Notes under the pieces: model-generated
What the model was told of the DNA's origin: nothing
Seen by the model: the letters and a program-made list of their open reading frames with translations, nothing else
The model's database searches: none
Position numbers and translations under genes: made by a program
Source of the DNA: Opitutales bacterium
GTDB taxonomy: Bacteria; Verrucomicrobiota; Verrucomicrobiia; Opitutales; Opitutaceae
Assembly: GCA_018700525.1 (NCBI GenBank)
Contig: JABITN010000137.1
Span: 43,058-107,057, forward strand
DNA: 64,000 nt
Reading direction: 5' to 3'
In this document: positions 55,554-63,984 of the stretch, one piece after another
Numbering within the stretch: position 1 is the stretch's first letter
How the letters are laid out: every line of letters begins with the position of its first letter

Positions 55554-56221
55554 TTGGCGTCTTTCATTGGCGATTCCTTAAGTGAGTCGTCGTTGGTTTT
55601 AGGCTCTGCTTCTGGGGCTTTATCGACCGGTTTATCCTCTTCCTCTTCAGGGATGATCGTTTCGTCGTCGTCCTCGAAGCCTAGGTCTTGAATGGGCGGT
55701 CCGGAAAAAGTGACCATGTTCTCAGTTCCTCCGATCATTTCAACACGGCTCTTGCCGCGTTCAAATTTCAATTGAGTACCTGGTCCGCCCATGGTGTAGG
55801 ATCCTTGGAAAAGTATTGGATCTTCTTCGAGAATGATGACGTCTTCATTTGGGAGGACTTCCATTCGCCCGGCGGTTGCAGTGCGTTCTTCCTGAACGAT
55901 TCGAACGTTTCCAGTAGCGATGATTTTTTGTATGGAACTGATTTCTCCGATGACGGTTTCTTCCTCGTCTTTTTTTGTCTTAGCGAAGACTTCGAGTTGG
56001 TTGCAGGTGATTACGAGGTTTGTAGCCGAGAGCTTCACGCTACCACTGAAAATGAGATAGCTTTCGCCATCGTTCGTCTCGCTTCGGCTTCGCTCCGCTT
56101 CGATGACGGTTGGTTCGAGCGGTTTGTCCGTCGGGATCGGCTTTGATTTCGGATCGACTTGCGCGAAGACCCAAGTGGAGGCGCAGAGTACGGCCGCTAT
56201 GATGACTGTAATTCGTTTCAT
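55550..56221 (-). CDS. lptA: LptA/OstA-like periplasmic LPS transport protein
   Basis: 223 residues with a signal peptide ('ITVIIAAVLCASTWVFAQ'). The OstA-like beta-jellyroll is seen in 'PTVIEAERSRSETNDGESYLIFSGSVKLSATNLVITCNQLEVF', 'IQKIIATGNVRIVQEERTATAGRMEVLP'. The tail is acidic (Glu/Asp-rich). It bridges LptC and the outer-membrane LptD. It overlaps both lptB and lptC by 4 bp. Confidence 0.85.
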   Translation of the reverse strand: MKRITVIIAAVLCASTWVFAQVDPKSKPIPTDKPLEPTVIEAERSRSETNDGESYLIFSGSVKLSATNLVITCNQLEVFAKTKKDEEETVIGEISSIQKIIATGNVRIVQEERTATAGRMEVLPNEDVIILEEDPILFQGSYTMGGPGTQLKFERGKSRVEMIGGTENMVTFSGPPIQDLGFEDDDETIIPEEEEDKPVDKAPEAEPKTNDDSLKESPMKDAK

Positions 56222-56673
56222 TTAATGATGGAGCCTATCTCGTCGAAAATGATGATTTTGACTTTTCGATTGATCACTACTCGGTTGTTCTCCTCTTGCC
56301 AAATCCAATCCTCTCCTGTGAGACGAAAGGTATCGTTTTCGATCATTATCGATCCGGGCCCTGATGCGTGGCTTCGCCCGGTTTTGTCGTAGCGAAAGAG
56401 CGCTTCTGGGCTTTCCATCGATCCGATGACTGCGTCTTGAGCGTCCCCCGAGTATTGGCTGAGTTCCATATCCGTTATGCGGATATCCGAATTGTTGGAA
56501 TAAATTCCTTGGGCTCCTCTGAGGTAGCCGGTCCGATAGCCATCGTCGTTGAAAAGCGGCAATTTGAAATTAATGATGGGGGCGTCCTGCGTTTGGGCGA
56601 TCGCAATCGCTCCAAATAGGAGGAGCACTATCAGCGGCGGTCGTCGCGTCCAGGTTTGTCGATGAGCGTTCAT
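56218..56673 (-). CDS. lptC: LptC-like LPS export protein
   Basis: 151 residues from the ATG at 56673; a longer form from 56751 would overlap kdsC. The N-terminal hydrophobic segment is 'RRPPLIVLLLFGAIAIAQ'. It is then LptC-like: 'LPLFNDDGYRTGYLRGAQGIYSNNSDIRITDMELSQYSGD'. Sequence similarity is weak, but the position between kdsC and lptA is the canonical place of lptC. Confidence 0.68.
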   Translation of the reverse strand: MNAHRQTWTRRPPLIVLLLFGAIAIAQTQDAPIINFKLPLFNDDGYRTGYLRGAQGIYSNNSDIRITDMELSQYSGDAQDAVIGSMESPEALFRYDKTGRSHASGPGSIMIENDTFRLTGEDWIWQEENNRVVINRKVKIIIFDEIGSIIK

Positions 56674-56692
56674 TTGAATCGGTGATTGGCTT

Positions 56693-57196
56693 CTACTGAG
56701 AACGCGCGGCGAGAATATGGTTGCAAACTTCTCGCACGGCGCCGTTTCCACCTGTTTTCGCGGTGATGTAGTCGGCGGCCGCCAGGGGTTCGGGTTGAGC
56801 TTCGGGAACGGCTACTCCGATGCCTGCTAGTTCGATGGCTTCGGTGTCGATGGTGTCGTCGCCCATGTAGACGGCTTGTTCCGCTTTAAGATTTAGTTCC
56901 TCGAGAAGAGAGGCCAGGGCGGTGCCTTTGTCTTTTCGCCCTTGGACGACGTATTCGATCTTAAGTTCGTTGGCTCGTTTCGTCGTCGCGTCAGAACCGC
57001 GACCGGAGATCCAAGCGATCTTTACGCCCGCTTCGCGGAGCTTCACCAAGCCAAGTCCATCTATTATAGAGAAGCGCTTCGCTTCCGATCCGTCTGAGGA
57101 GACGTAAATGCACCCATCGGTCAGGACGCCGTCGACGTCCATCGCGAAGAGTTCGATGGCGTTCCAGTTGAGATAGGATGATGTTTCGTTAACCAC
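56693..57196 (-). CDS. kdsC: 3-deoxy-D-manno-octulosonate-8-phosphate phosphatase
   Basis: A 167-residue HAD phosphatase starting at GTG. Nucleophile Asp20 and Asp22 lie in 'MDVDGVLTDG', with 'ISGRGSDATTKRANELKIEYVVQGRKDKG' and 'VYMGDDTIDTEAIELAGIGVAVPEA' further on. It makes free Kdo for the LPS core. It is the first gene of the kdsC-lptC-lptA-lptB-hprK run; its start abuts a family 2 repeat. Confidence 0.92.
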   Translation of the reverse strand: MVNETSSYLNWNAIELFAMDVDGVLTDGCIYVSSDGSEAKRFSIIDGLGLVKLREAGVKIAWISGRGSDATTKRANELKIEYVVQGRKDKGTALASLLEELNLKAEQAVYMGDDTIDTEAIELAGIGVAVPEAQPEPLAAADYITAKTGGNGAVREVCNHILAARSQ

Positions 57197-57213
57197 GGAT
57201 GATATTGGTTTGG

Positions 57214-57342
57214 TTTTTTACCACTGAGGACACTGATGATGTTGGGCTTCGGGATTTGTTGGAGAGTGATAGGATTCAAATCGGTAAGTGAAGCTAAAGC
57301 TCATTAAATTTAGATAATATCAGTGTTCTCAGTGGTTTAAAT
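57214..57342. repeat. Intergenic inverted repeat, family 2, copy 1
   Basis: ACCACTGAGGACACTGAT (57220-57237) and its inverted copy at 57319-57336 (17 of 18 match) bound about 80 bp containing GATGTTGGGCTTCGG. Related copies are at 62553-62695 and 63834-63881. It lies between kdsC and the E1 dehydrogenase gene. Confidence 0.72.
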
Positions 57343-57349
57343 TTAATTT

Positions 57350-59404
57350 CTATTCGGATTCGATCCAGTTGATCATTGCCGCAAGGATGCTGTCCGTGTC
57401 GGGGCGATAGTCGGCTTCGAGTTCGGCGGCGAAGGGGACGGGCATGTTTTGCGATGCGATGCGAAGTGGTGGGGCTTCTAGGTCGAAGAATTGCTTTTCG
57501 GTTATTTGGGCGACGAGCTCGGCGCCGAAACCGACGTTGCTTCGGCTTTCGGTGATTACGACTAGTCGGCCGGTTTTGGAGATGGATTCTTGAATGCTGT
57601 CTAGGTTAAGGGGAGCGAGCGCTCGTAGGTCGAAAAGGTCGCAACTGTGCTCGTATTCGCTTTCTAGGTATTCGAGGGCTTTATTTGCCCAGAGAGTCAT
57701 TTCTCCGTAGGTAACGACGGTTGCGTAGTCGCCTTGACGGCGGAGGGAGGGTTGCCAGACATCGTGGTAGTTCGGGTTGAATTTAACGGGTGCCTTGAGA
57801 AGGTTGTAGAGGTTTTTGTGTTCGAAGAAAATGACGGGGTTGTCGTCTTCGTAAGCGGCTAACATGGCGTCGTAGGCATCTTGCGGCGTGCTCGGGTAAA
57901 GGAATTTCGTGCCGGGAATGTGGAGGTAGAGCGCTTCTAGATCTTGAGAGTGAAAGGAGCCAAATGTCAGTCCTCCGCCGCAAGGTAAGCGAAACACCAT
58001 TGGGGCTTTGGCTCCGGAGCGGAAATGATAGGTGCCGGCATTGAGAGTGATTTGCGTAGTGGCGTCGGTAGCAAAGTCGGCGAATTGGAATTCGACGATC
58101 GGGCGGAGACCATTGATGGCTTGCCCCGTGGCGTAACCGACCATGGCTGATTCGCAAATGGGCGTGTTGATGACGCGACTACGGCCGTGTTTTTTAAAAA
58201 GAGATTTGGTAACTTTGAACGGGCCGCCGTAGTCGGCGATGTCTTGACCCATGATGAGCGACTCGGGTGACTCGGCGAGAATCTTGGCGAGTGCGCGGTT
58301 GATCGCTTGGGCGAAGGTGACGATTTCCGCTTCTTGGTCGTCTTCGGTTTTCCAGTCAACGCTTGTAGTCGATTGGGCGTAGACGTCTTCCATAAGCCCG
58401 ACGGGCTCGCACATCGGGAGTTTGAGGGCGCGATTGACGGTTTCGGTGACGAAGGATTTGAGAGTCGCTTCTTCATCGACGATGCGGTCGCCGTATCCTT
58501 TTTCGACGAGACGTTCACGGAGGTTTTTAAGGCAATCTTCGTCGAGCCATTTTTTGGAAACCTCGGGATCGATGTAATCTAGGGTGTCGTAGCCAGCGTG
58601 CCCGAGGAGACGGAGGGTATGCATCTCGATGAGCATGGGCCGGCCAGTTTCGCGTGTCTCGTCGATGGCGTCCTGGAAAGCTTGGAGGTTCTCTTCGATG
58701 TTGGCCACATCGAGTTCGATGCCTTTCATTCCGTAACCTTTGGCCCGATCGACAAGTTTGCCGGTAAATTGTTCGTGGAGCGGGGTGGAGTAGGCGTAGT
58801 TGTTATTCTCGATTACGAAAATCACTGGGATGTTGAGCACGGAGGCGAGATTCATGCTCTCGTGAATTTCGCCAGTGCTGGAGCCGCCGTCGCCGAAGAA
58901 TGTAATGCCGATGGATTTGTGGCCTTTGCGGCGTTGGGAATCCGTGCCGCCAAGTACGTTGGACGACATTTTTCCCAAATGGCTGATCATTGGGTAGGAG
59001 CGGTTTTTCGGGTCTCCGTGGTGGGCGTTGCCTTCGCGGCCTTTGGTCGGGCTGCCGGAGTTGCCGAGAAATTGGCAGACGTGGTCGCCGAGATGATCGG
59101 ACCAAACGAGGTGGCCGGGCATGCCTCGATGGGTCCAGGAAACACAATCGATGTCCTTGTCCATCATCAGAGCGAGAGGGGCGACGAGGCCTTCATTTCC
59201 GTCGGAAACGGTGACGGTGCCTTTCATTTTGCCCTGACGGTAAAGCTCGAAGATGCGCGCGTCGGTGAAACGGCTGTAGGTCATCCAGCGAAGGGCGAGA
59301 AGCAGGTCTTCGTCGGTGACTCCCGAGGCGGCGATGTTGAGATCGCGTTCGAGCAGGATACTGGGCGTTTCTGGATAGGTGAACTGGCTGCTTACGGTGG
59401 ACAT
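57350..59404 (-). CDS. 2-oxoacid dehydrogenase E1, alpha and beta subunits fused
   Basis: 684 residues. Residues 1-345 are the E1-alpha part with the ThDP motif 'FFGDGGSSTGEIHES', 'IENNNYAYSTP' and 'RLLGHAGYDTLDYIDPE'. Residues about 365-684 are the E1-beta part ('INRALAKILAESPESLIMGQDIADYGGPFKVTKSL', 'CESAMVGYATGQAINGLRPIVEFQFADF', 'VVTYGEMTLWANKALEYLES'). It is of the branched-chain/pyruvate type and decarboxylates a 2-oxoacid, loading the acyl group onto a lipoyl domain. No E2 or E3 gene is adjacent. The lipoyl-KAS III fusion 12 kb away carries the matching partner domains. Confidence 0.92.
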   Translation of the reverse strand: MSTVSSQFTYPETPSILLERDLNIAASGVTDEDLLLALRWMTYSRFTDARIFELYRQGKMKGTVTVSDGNEGLVAPLALMMDKDIDCVSWTHRGMPGHLVWSDHLGDHVCQFLGNSGSPTKGREGNAHHGDPKNRSYPMISHLGKMSSNVLGGTDSQRRKGHKSIGITFFGDGGSSTGEIHESMNLASVLNIPVIFVIENNNYAYSTPLHEQFTGKLVDRAKGYGMKGIELDVANIEENLQAFQDAIDETRETGRPMLIEMHTLRLLGHAGYDTLDYIDPEVSKKWLDEDCLKNLRERLVEKGYGDRIVDEEATLKSFVTETVNRALKLPMCEPVGLMEDVYAQSTTSVDWKTEDDQEAEIVTFAQAINRALAKILAESPESLIMGQDIADYGGPFKVTKSLFKKHGRSRVINTPICESAMVGYATGQAINGLRPIVEFQFADFATDATTQITLNAGTYHFRSGAKAPMVFRLPCGGGLTFGSFHSQDLEALYLHIPGTKFLYPSTPQDAYDAMLAAYEDDNPVIFFEHKNLYNLLKAPVKFNPNYHDVWQPSLRRQGDYATVVTYGEMTLWANKALEYLESEYEHSCDLFDLRALAPLNLDSIQESISKTGRLVVITESRSNVGFGAELVAQITEKQFFDLEAPPLRIASQNMPVPFAAELEADYRPDTDSILAAMINWIESE

Positions 59405-59677
59405 GGAAATAGCTTGGATTCGCTCAGGGCTCGGACCGAATTTTGGTTTGCGCAGAGCCTAAGATCATTGGCCAAGGATTCGAGTTCCATGCGGCGGGGA
59501 TGGCGAGGAAAAATATCATTGTTCGCTATGGCTCGCTAGGAGTCGCCACTACGCGGCGCCACTAAGGTTCAGGTACGCTGAATAAAGTTTTAAGAGGTCG
59601 CGCTGACAGTCCCAGTCAGCCAGGTTGGTTGAGTCAATCGTTTGCTGCGGCCTCGGTCATGGCAACTTACCTTTTTA

Positions 59678-60162
59678 CTATTCGAGACTTACGGAGACGC
59701 GGAAACCGCTGGGTTGGTTTTGGGTGATAGATCCGAGTGTGGAGATGTTTAGGGTTTCGCCGGTGCCGAGGTTGAAGGAGTCGTTGGTCCAGTTGATGAA
59801 GTCGGTCGAGTGTTGGATGCGGTAGATCTGTCTGGCGGCGGAGGGGAAGCTTATGAGGACCTTTCGGGGGGGCTGTGTTATTGTGAAAGGGGGGTGGAGC
59901 TTTCGTCCAGCGGGTCGTTGAGTTTTAGGAATTCGAATACGTCGTTGAGCTGGTTGAGACTGAGGTAGAGCGGGAATTCGTTGTCGGATCTATCTGGCTC
60001 GTTGAGTGTGTTGGCGGTGCCGAGAGAAGAGACTCCGGCTGCTTCGATTGAAAAAGACTGGGAGGAGTGAGCGGCTCCAGTATCAGTTGAGACGGGTAGC
60101 GTTACGGTTAGGATTACTACCGCGCTAGCTAGAGAGGGGATGAAAATTCAAAACTTGAACAT
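59678..60162 (-). pseudogene. Broken secreted-protein gene
   Basis: The ATG at 60162 is followed after three codons by TGA ('MFKF' stop). The same frame then gives a signal-like hydrophobic stretch ('FIPSLASAVVILTVTLPVS') and 'EFPLYLSLNQLNDVFEFLKLNDPL', stopping at a TAA near 59880. The next frame carries on 'PRKVLISFPSAARQIYRIQHSTDFINWTND' to 'GFRVSVSLE' and TAG 59678. The 'YRIQHSTDFINW' signature is common at the C-terminus of Verrucomicrobiota surface proteins. At least two lesions separate these pieces. Confidence 0.5.
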
Positions 60163-60271
60163 GGTTTAGGGATGGGTTGATGTGGCAAAAATCTGTGACT
60201 ATGTGGAGTTAAGGGGAATTTTAGGTGTGCGACGGCTTTCGACTTCCCTCAGGGTCTTGGACACGTCCGTT

Positions 60272-60288
60272 GTTCCGCAACGCGGAAC
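60272..60288. repeat. 17-bp palindrome GTTCCGC-AAC-GCGGAAC
   Basis: A perfect 7-bp stem with a 3-nt loop lies between the broken secreted-protein gene and the lipoprotein gene. It is REP-like in style; no second copy was found in the window. Confidence 0.35.
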
Positions 60289-60339
60289 TATGGAGGATAG
60301 ATCAATGCCGCCCTACCTTTACCATTGATGCGTTTATTT

Positions 60340-60837
60340 CTAGGGAGCGACTATTTTTAGGGGAGTCGCGGTTTTGAGTCGGTCGGCGATGTCATCGATC
60401 GATTTGAGAAAGAAGAGTTTTGGGTCGGAGTTCCAGTTCCAGGTTTTGCCGAGGATGTAGTGGCGGATGGTTGGGGTAGGGTTAGGATTAGGAGTAGGGA
60501 AGAAGAGGGTGATGCTACCCTCTAGTTTGGAGATGACTTGGGCGACCATGCCGTCGGATGGAGTGAGTTGGTGGATACACCAGATTTCGTCGCCGACTTG
60601 GTAGGCGAATACGGGGGAGAGCTTCCAGCCGGGGGTGGGAACGTCGAAAGAAAGGGTGAAGGATGAAGAATGATCCGCCTTATTTACTATATGCCGAGAC
60701 AACGAGGCTGAGGGGGGAGTTGGTTTTTGGACTGGGGTGCAGGCGGTTGTTACTAGCAGGGCGATTGAGTACCGAGCGAAGCGACACTTGAGGAGTTTAG
60801 CGACGAAACAAAGGAGAGATTGGGTGAGGGAGCGCAT
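60340..60837 (-). CDS. Putative lipoprotein
   Basis: 165 residues from ATG 60837. The N-terminal hydrophobic segment ends in a possible lipobox Cys ('YSIALLVTTAC'). A Pro-rich stretch is followed by a domain with 'FTLSFDVPTPGWKLSPVFAYQVGDEIWCIHQL' and 'NPNPTPTIRHYILGKTWNWN'. The family is unknown. It starts 53 bp after the aldo/keto reductase stop on the same strand. Confidence 0.6.
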   Translation of the reverse strand: MRSLTQSLLCFVAKLLKCRFARYSIALLVTTACTPVQKPTPPSASLSRHIVNKADHSSSFTLSFDVPTPGWKLSPVFAYQVGDEIWCIHQLTPSDGMVAQVISKLEGSITLFFPTPNPNPTPTIRHYILGKTWNWNSDPKLFFLKSIDDIADRLKTATPLKIVAP

Positions 60838-60890
60838 TGGGGGTGGTTTTGAATTTGCGGCCGCTTTGGCGCAGGACGCTCTGCCTCTGG

Positions 60891-61874
60891 CTATAGATCG
60901 AGTTCTTTGAGGCTGCTGAGGGCTATGTCTATTTCGCCCATTAGGTCTTCGTCGAGAGTGTCTAAGAAATTCAATGACGCGAGGTTGTTCTCGAGTTGCT
61001 CTGGTTTCGAGGCTCCTAGGATTACGCTGCTGACATTCGAATTTTTGAGGCACCAGGCGATCCCGAGCTGTGGAAGGTCGGCTCCGATTTTTCGGGCGAT
61101 GCTTTCGAGCGTTTCGAGGACGGTTGCGATTCCGTTCTCGAAATAGCGGTCCCATCGGTCGCGCAGGAAGGCCATGTTTTCGATCGATAGGCGACTATCG
61201 TCGGGGATGCCGTTGAGGTATTTACCGGTTAGAATACCTGCGGCTAAGGGAGAGAAAATGGTAGTGCCGAGACCGATGGATTCGTAGAGGCGTGCGTATT
61301 CGTTTTCGACGCGTTCTCGGTTCAGTAGGTTGTATCGCGGTTGCTCCATCGTCGGGGGAGCCAGGTTGTACTGCCGAGCTATACTATAGGCTTCCATTAT
61401 CTCCTGGGCGCTCCATTCGGAGGTTCCCCAGTAGAGGACTTTGCCTTGCTGGATGAGCGTATCCATGGCCCGGACGGTTTCTTCGATCGGAGTTTCCGGG
61501 TCAGGTCGGTGGCAGTAGTATAGGTCGAGGTACTCGACTCGAAGGCGTTTGAGCGCTGCTTGGCAGGCTTCGATGACGTGCTTTCTGCTGAGACCGGTTT
61601 GATTGGGTAGCTCGCCACCCCAAAATACTTTGCTGGAAACGATGTAGGTATCGCGAGACCAACCGAATTTAGAGAGGATAGCTCCCATGACTTCTTCGGA
61701 CTGTCCGTTGGCATAGATCTCGGCGTTGTCGAAGAAATTGATGCCTGCGTCGTAGGCTGTCTTGAGGCAAGACTCGGCGACGGAGTTGTCGACCTGTTGG
61801 CCGAAGGTAACCCAAGAGCCAAAGGACAAGGCGCTAACTTTTAGTCCGGATTTGCCAAGTCGTCTGTAGAGCAT
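60891..61874 (-). CDS. Aldo/keto reductase (voltage-gated K+ channel beta-like)
   Basis: A 327-residue TIM-barrel reductase. The catalytic tetrad is Asp in 'INFFDNAEIYANG', Tyr in the same segment, Lys in 'VSSKVFWGG' and His in 'YYCHRPDPETP'. 'YWGTSEWSAQEIMEA' and 'YNLLNRERVE' mark the Kv-beta subgroup. It reduces aldehydes or ketones with NADPH; the natural substrate is unknown. Confidence 0.92.
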   Translation of the reverse strand: MLYRRLGKSGLKVSALSFGSWVTFGQQVDNSVAESCLKTAYDAGINFFDNAEIYANGQSEEVMGAILSKFGWSRDTYIVSSKVFWGGELPNQTGLSRKHVIEACQAALKRLRVEYLDLYYCHRPDPETPIEETVRAMDTLIQQGKVLYWGTSEWSAQEIMEAYSIARQYNLAPPTMEQPRYNLLNRERVENEYARLYESIGLGTTIFSPLAAGILTGKYLNGIPDDSRLSIENMAFLRDRWDRYFENGIATVLETLESIARKIGADLPQLGIAWCLKNSNVSSVILGASKPEQLENNLASLNFLDTLDEDLMGEIDIALSSLKELDL

Positions 61875-61880
61875 TGTCTA

Positions 61881-61954
61881 AATTAGGAATGAAGAATTAA
61901 GAAGTGATTTTAGCGAATGGTGATAGTTTGGATGGCAATTCTTCATTCCTAATT
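61881..61954. repeat. Inverted repeat between rpiB and aldo/keto reductase genes
   Basis: AATTAGGAATGAAGAATT (61881-61898) and its exact reverse complement (61937-61954) are separated by 38 bp. The flanking AAGAAGT also recurs in inverted order. It could act as a bidirectional terminator or be a small repeat element. Confidence 0.6.
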
Positions 61955-61972
61955 CTTACTTCTTAATTTAAT

Positions 61973-62422
61973 TCACGGGTAGCGTTTGTCGTCGATTTTT
62001 TCGATGCGACGGATGTGTCGTCCTCCTTCGAATTCGGTGGCGAGCCACGTGTCAACAATGTCGAGGGCGTCTTGCTCGGTTACGGTGCGTTCGCCGAGAG
62101 CGAGGACATTGCCGTCGTTGTGGGAGCGATTCCAGATGGCTAGTTGTTCGTTCCAGCAGACGCCGCATCGTACTCCAGGAATGCGATTGGCTGTGATCGC
62201 TTCGCCGTTGCCGGAACCGCCTAGCACGATACCGCGATCGAATTCGCCAGCGGCGACCGATTCGGCTACTGGGCGGATGAAGTCTGGGTAATCGCAGGAT
62301 TCAGGTGAATAAGTACCGTAGTCTTTCACGGTGAACCCGCGGTCGCTCAAATGGGCGATGATCGCTTTCTTGTAATTGTATCCAGCGTGGTCGGAACCGA
62401 TCGCAACGGTTAGTTTGCTCAT
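61973..62422 (-). CDS. rpiB: Ribose-5-phosphate isomerase B
   Basis: 149 residues. 'IGSDHAGYNYKKAI', 'DYGTYSPESCDYPD' and 'GGSGNGEAITANRIPGVRCGVCWNE' identify RpiB. The 'GSGNGE' segment has Glu where many RpiB enzymes have the catalytic Cys region; this is the actinobacterial-type variant using Glu as base. It interconverts ribose-5-P and ribulose-5-P. A related role on rarer sugar phosphates is possible. Confidence 0.92.
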   Translation of the reverse strand: MSKLTVAIGSDHAGYNYKKAIIAHLSDRGFTVKDYGTYSPESCDYPDFIRPVAESVAAGEFDRGIVLGGSGNGEAITANRIPGVRCGVCWNEQLAIWNRSHNDGNVLALGERTVTEQDALDIVDTWLATEFEGGRHIRRIEKIDDKRYP

Positions 62423-62552
62423 TTGATTGGTTTACGTGGCGGATCGGCTTGGTTCAACGCATTTTTTGCAATGATGAGTCTATGGCTCTTTTTAGAAGGG
62501 ATGTTCATACCCACTGACTCAAAGAGGAGTTTGGAAAACTCCAGCTAGAATT

Positions 62553-62695
62553 TTTTTAACCACTGATTACACTCATGTACCGAGGCTTTAGCCGACAGCG
62601 AAGCGAACAACACACTGATATTCATCTAAAAATCTCTAGAAGATTCCGAAGCCTAACATCATCAGTGGTAATCAGTGTCCTCAGTGGTAAAAAAG
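62553..62695. repeat. Intergenic inverted repeat, family 2, copy 2
   Basis: The right arm ATCAGTGTCCTCAGTGGT (62671-62688) is the exact reverse complement of the left arm of copy 1. The left arm (62559-62576) is more diverged. The adjoining CCGAAGCCTAACATCATCAG matches copy 1's interior in reverse, with an extra 10-bp ACCACTGAT unit. Confidence 0.7.
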
Positions 62696-62750
62696 ACAGA
62701 CCCAATCAATCACAGAAAGGTATAATTTCTTTGACACTATTTTGGCGGAG

Positions 62751-62772
62751 CACTCATACCACGTTATGAGTG
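62751..62772 (-). terminator. Hairpin after the rodZ-like gene
   Basis: CACTCATA and TATGAGTG pair around CCACGT, 16 bp beyond the rodZ-like stop codon. Outer GGCGG/CCGCC can extend the stem. The T-run is weak, so it may slow rather than end transcription. Confidence 0.35.
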
Positions 62773-62787
62773 GATTGAGGCGGTTTT

Positions 62788-63612
62788 TTAGTTCGCTCCG
62801 GCTTGTTTCTTAAAAATGTCCGAAGGGGTTATTCGTATAGACGTTTTCCCTTGGACCATCTGGTAAGTCTCGGTTCCGATACGGATCGATAGCGCTGCTG
62901 CGTCGCTGTATGTGACACGGATGCTGCCAGTGGCGGCTAGTTCTTTTTCTACTCCTTGGGGCAATGGTGCTTCGAATATCGGTATATCGCCGGTGATTTG
63001 CCGAATCCCGACGCGCACATCATCGTTTGCGATCAGCGTGAAAGTGGTTGCATTTGCAGCAGGCGAGGTAGTGGCTGGCGTTGGAGTCAAACTGGTGTCG
63101 GCGCTTGGTTCTTCGGAGCCCATGAACGCGAGAATTCCCCAAACCAAGGTGATGATGACTGCTAAGGCTAGCGTCCCGGCTATGGCGATCTTGATCGCGA
63201 CGTCTTTCTCGAGGTTGAGCTTTTCCAAAATGGAAACTGATTCGGTGGCGTCGGTTGCACTCTTGAAATTATGGTCGCTGGGGGCGTTCGCGCCGTTAGG
63301 CTCGTCGGTTGGCGGAGTTTGCTGGAGTTCCAGTCTACCGAAGAATTCGCGGCTATCGCGTCGTGGAGATTTCCCTTCGCCGAGCAAGTGGGCGTTGTAG
63401 TCGGTTATGATTTTGTCGACGTTGAGCTTCAGGTAGCTCGCGTAGGATCTTAGGAATCCGCGCGTGTAGATATCTGGGATATTGATCTTAAACGTGTTGC
63501 TCTCGAAGCTATTGATGTAGTCGCCACGAATCTTAGTCGCTTCGGCGGCTTCTCTAACCGTTATTCCTTTGCGCTTGCGTGCTTCTTCCAGACGTTCGCC
63601 TATACTCTGCAT
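62788..63612 (-). CDS. RodZ-like helix-turn-helix membrane protein
   Basis: 274 residues. Residues about 3-68 form a Cro/C1-like HTH of the RodZ type ('IGERLEEARKRKGITVREAAEATKIRGDYINSFE', 'YTRGFLRSYASYLKLN'). One membrane segment follows near 140-165 ('IKIAIAGTLALAVIITLVWGIL'), then a Thr/Ala-rich linker and a C-terminal DUF4115 beta domain ('ATTFTLIANDDVRVGIRQ', 'GSIRVTYSDAAALSIRIG'). RodZ links MreB to the wall machinery. Confidence 0.85.
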   Translation of the reverse strand: MQSIGERLEEARKRKGITVREAAEATKIRGDYINSFESNTFKINIPDIYTRGFLRSYASYLKLNVDKIITDYNAHLLGEGKSPRRDSREFFGRLELQQTPPTDEPNGANAPSDHNFKSATDATESVSILEKLNLEKDVAIKIAIAGTLALAVIITLVWGILAFMGSEEPSADTSLTPTPATTSPAANATTFTLIANDDVRVGIRQITGDIPIFEAPLPQGVEKELAATGSIRVTYSDAAALSIRIGTETYQMVQGKTSIRITPSDIFKKQAGAN

Positions 63613-63833
63613 ATATCTAGTTGTTAAAAGGGTTTCCTAGATAAAACAAGCGATTAGAAGGCAGGTTTCAACGAAACTCACAATAATGCGTTTTTTTGAC
63701 AGGCACTTGAAACTTGAGCGAGGCAACTTGGTTGCCGAGATTGAGCTAACAATGCGGCCTCGGCAAACGGGAATTGGTGGTTCTGTCGTAAGGATTTGGG
63801 TACGATTTTTGGATTTATCGAGTGGGCTCTGCT
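63613..63833. other. Upstream region of the rodZ-like gene
   Basis: About 220 bp without a supported gene, presumably the rodZ promoter. A 61-codon minus-strand frame here is not convincing and runs into the family 2 repeat. Confidence 0.35.
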
Positions 63834-63881
63834 TTTTTTACAACTGAGGACACTGATGAACACTTATGGTGTTGGGCTTCG
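63834..63881. repeat. Intergenic repeat, family 2, copy 3 (one arm)
   Basis: ACAACTGAGGACACTGAT (63840-63857) followed by GGTGTTGGGCTTCGG matches copy 1 with an 11-bp insertion between the two blocks. A clear second arm is not seen. Confidence 0.6.
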
Positions 63882-63984
63882 GCGGTGCTATGAATCTTCT
63901 ATGTTTGAGAATACTCAGTGTAGCATTGGATCCAACGAGTTTGTTTAAGTGGGCTGAGACTTAATTGGTATCGCACATGTGGAA

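Noticed and set aside
63678..63863. Minus-strand frame of 61 codons upstream of rodZ.
   Set aside because: It begins inside the family 2 repeat and has no supporting features.
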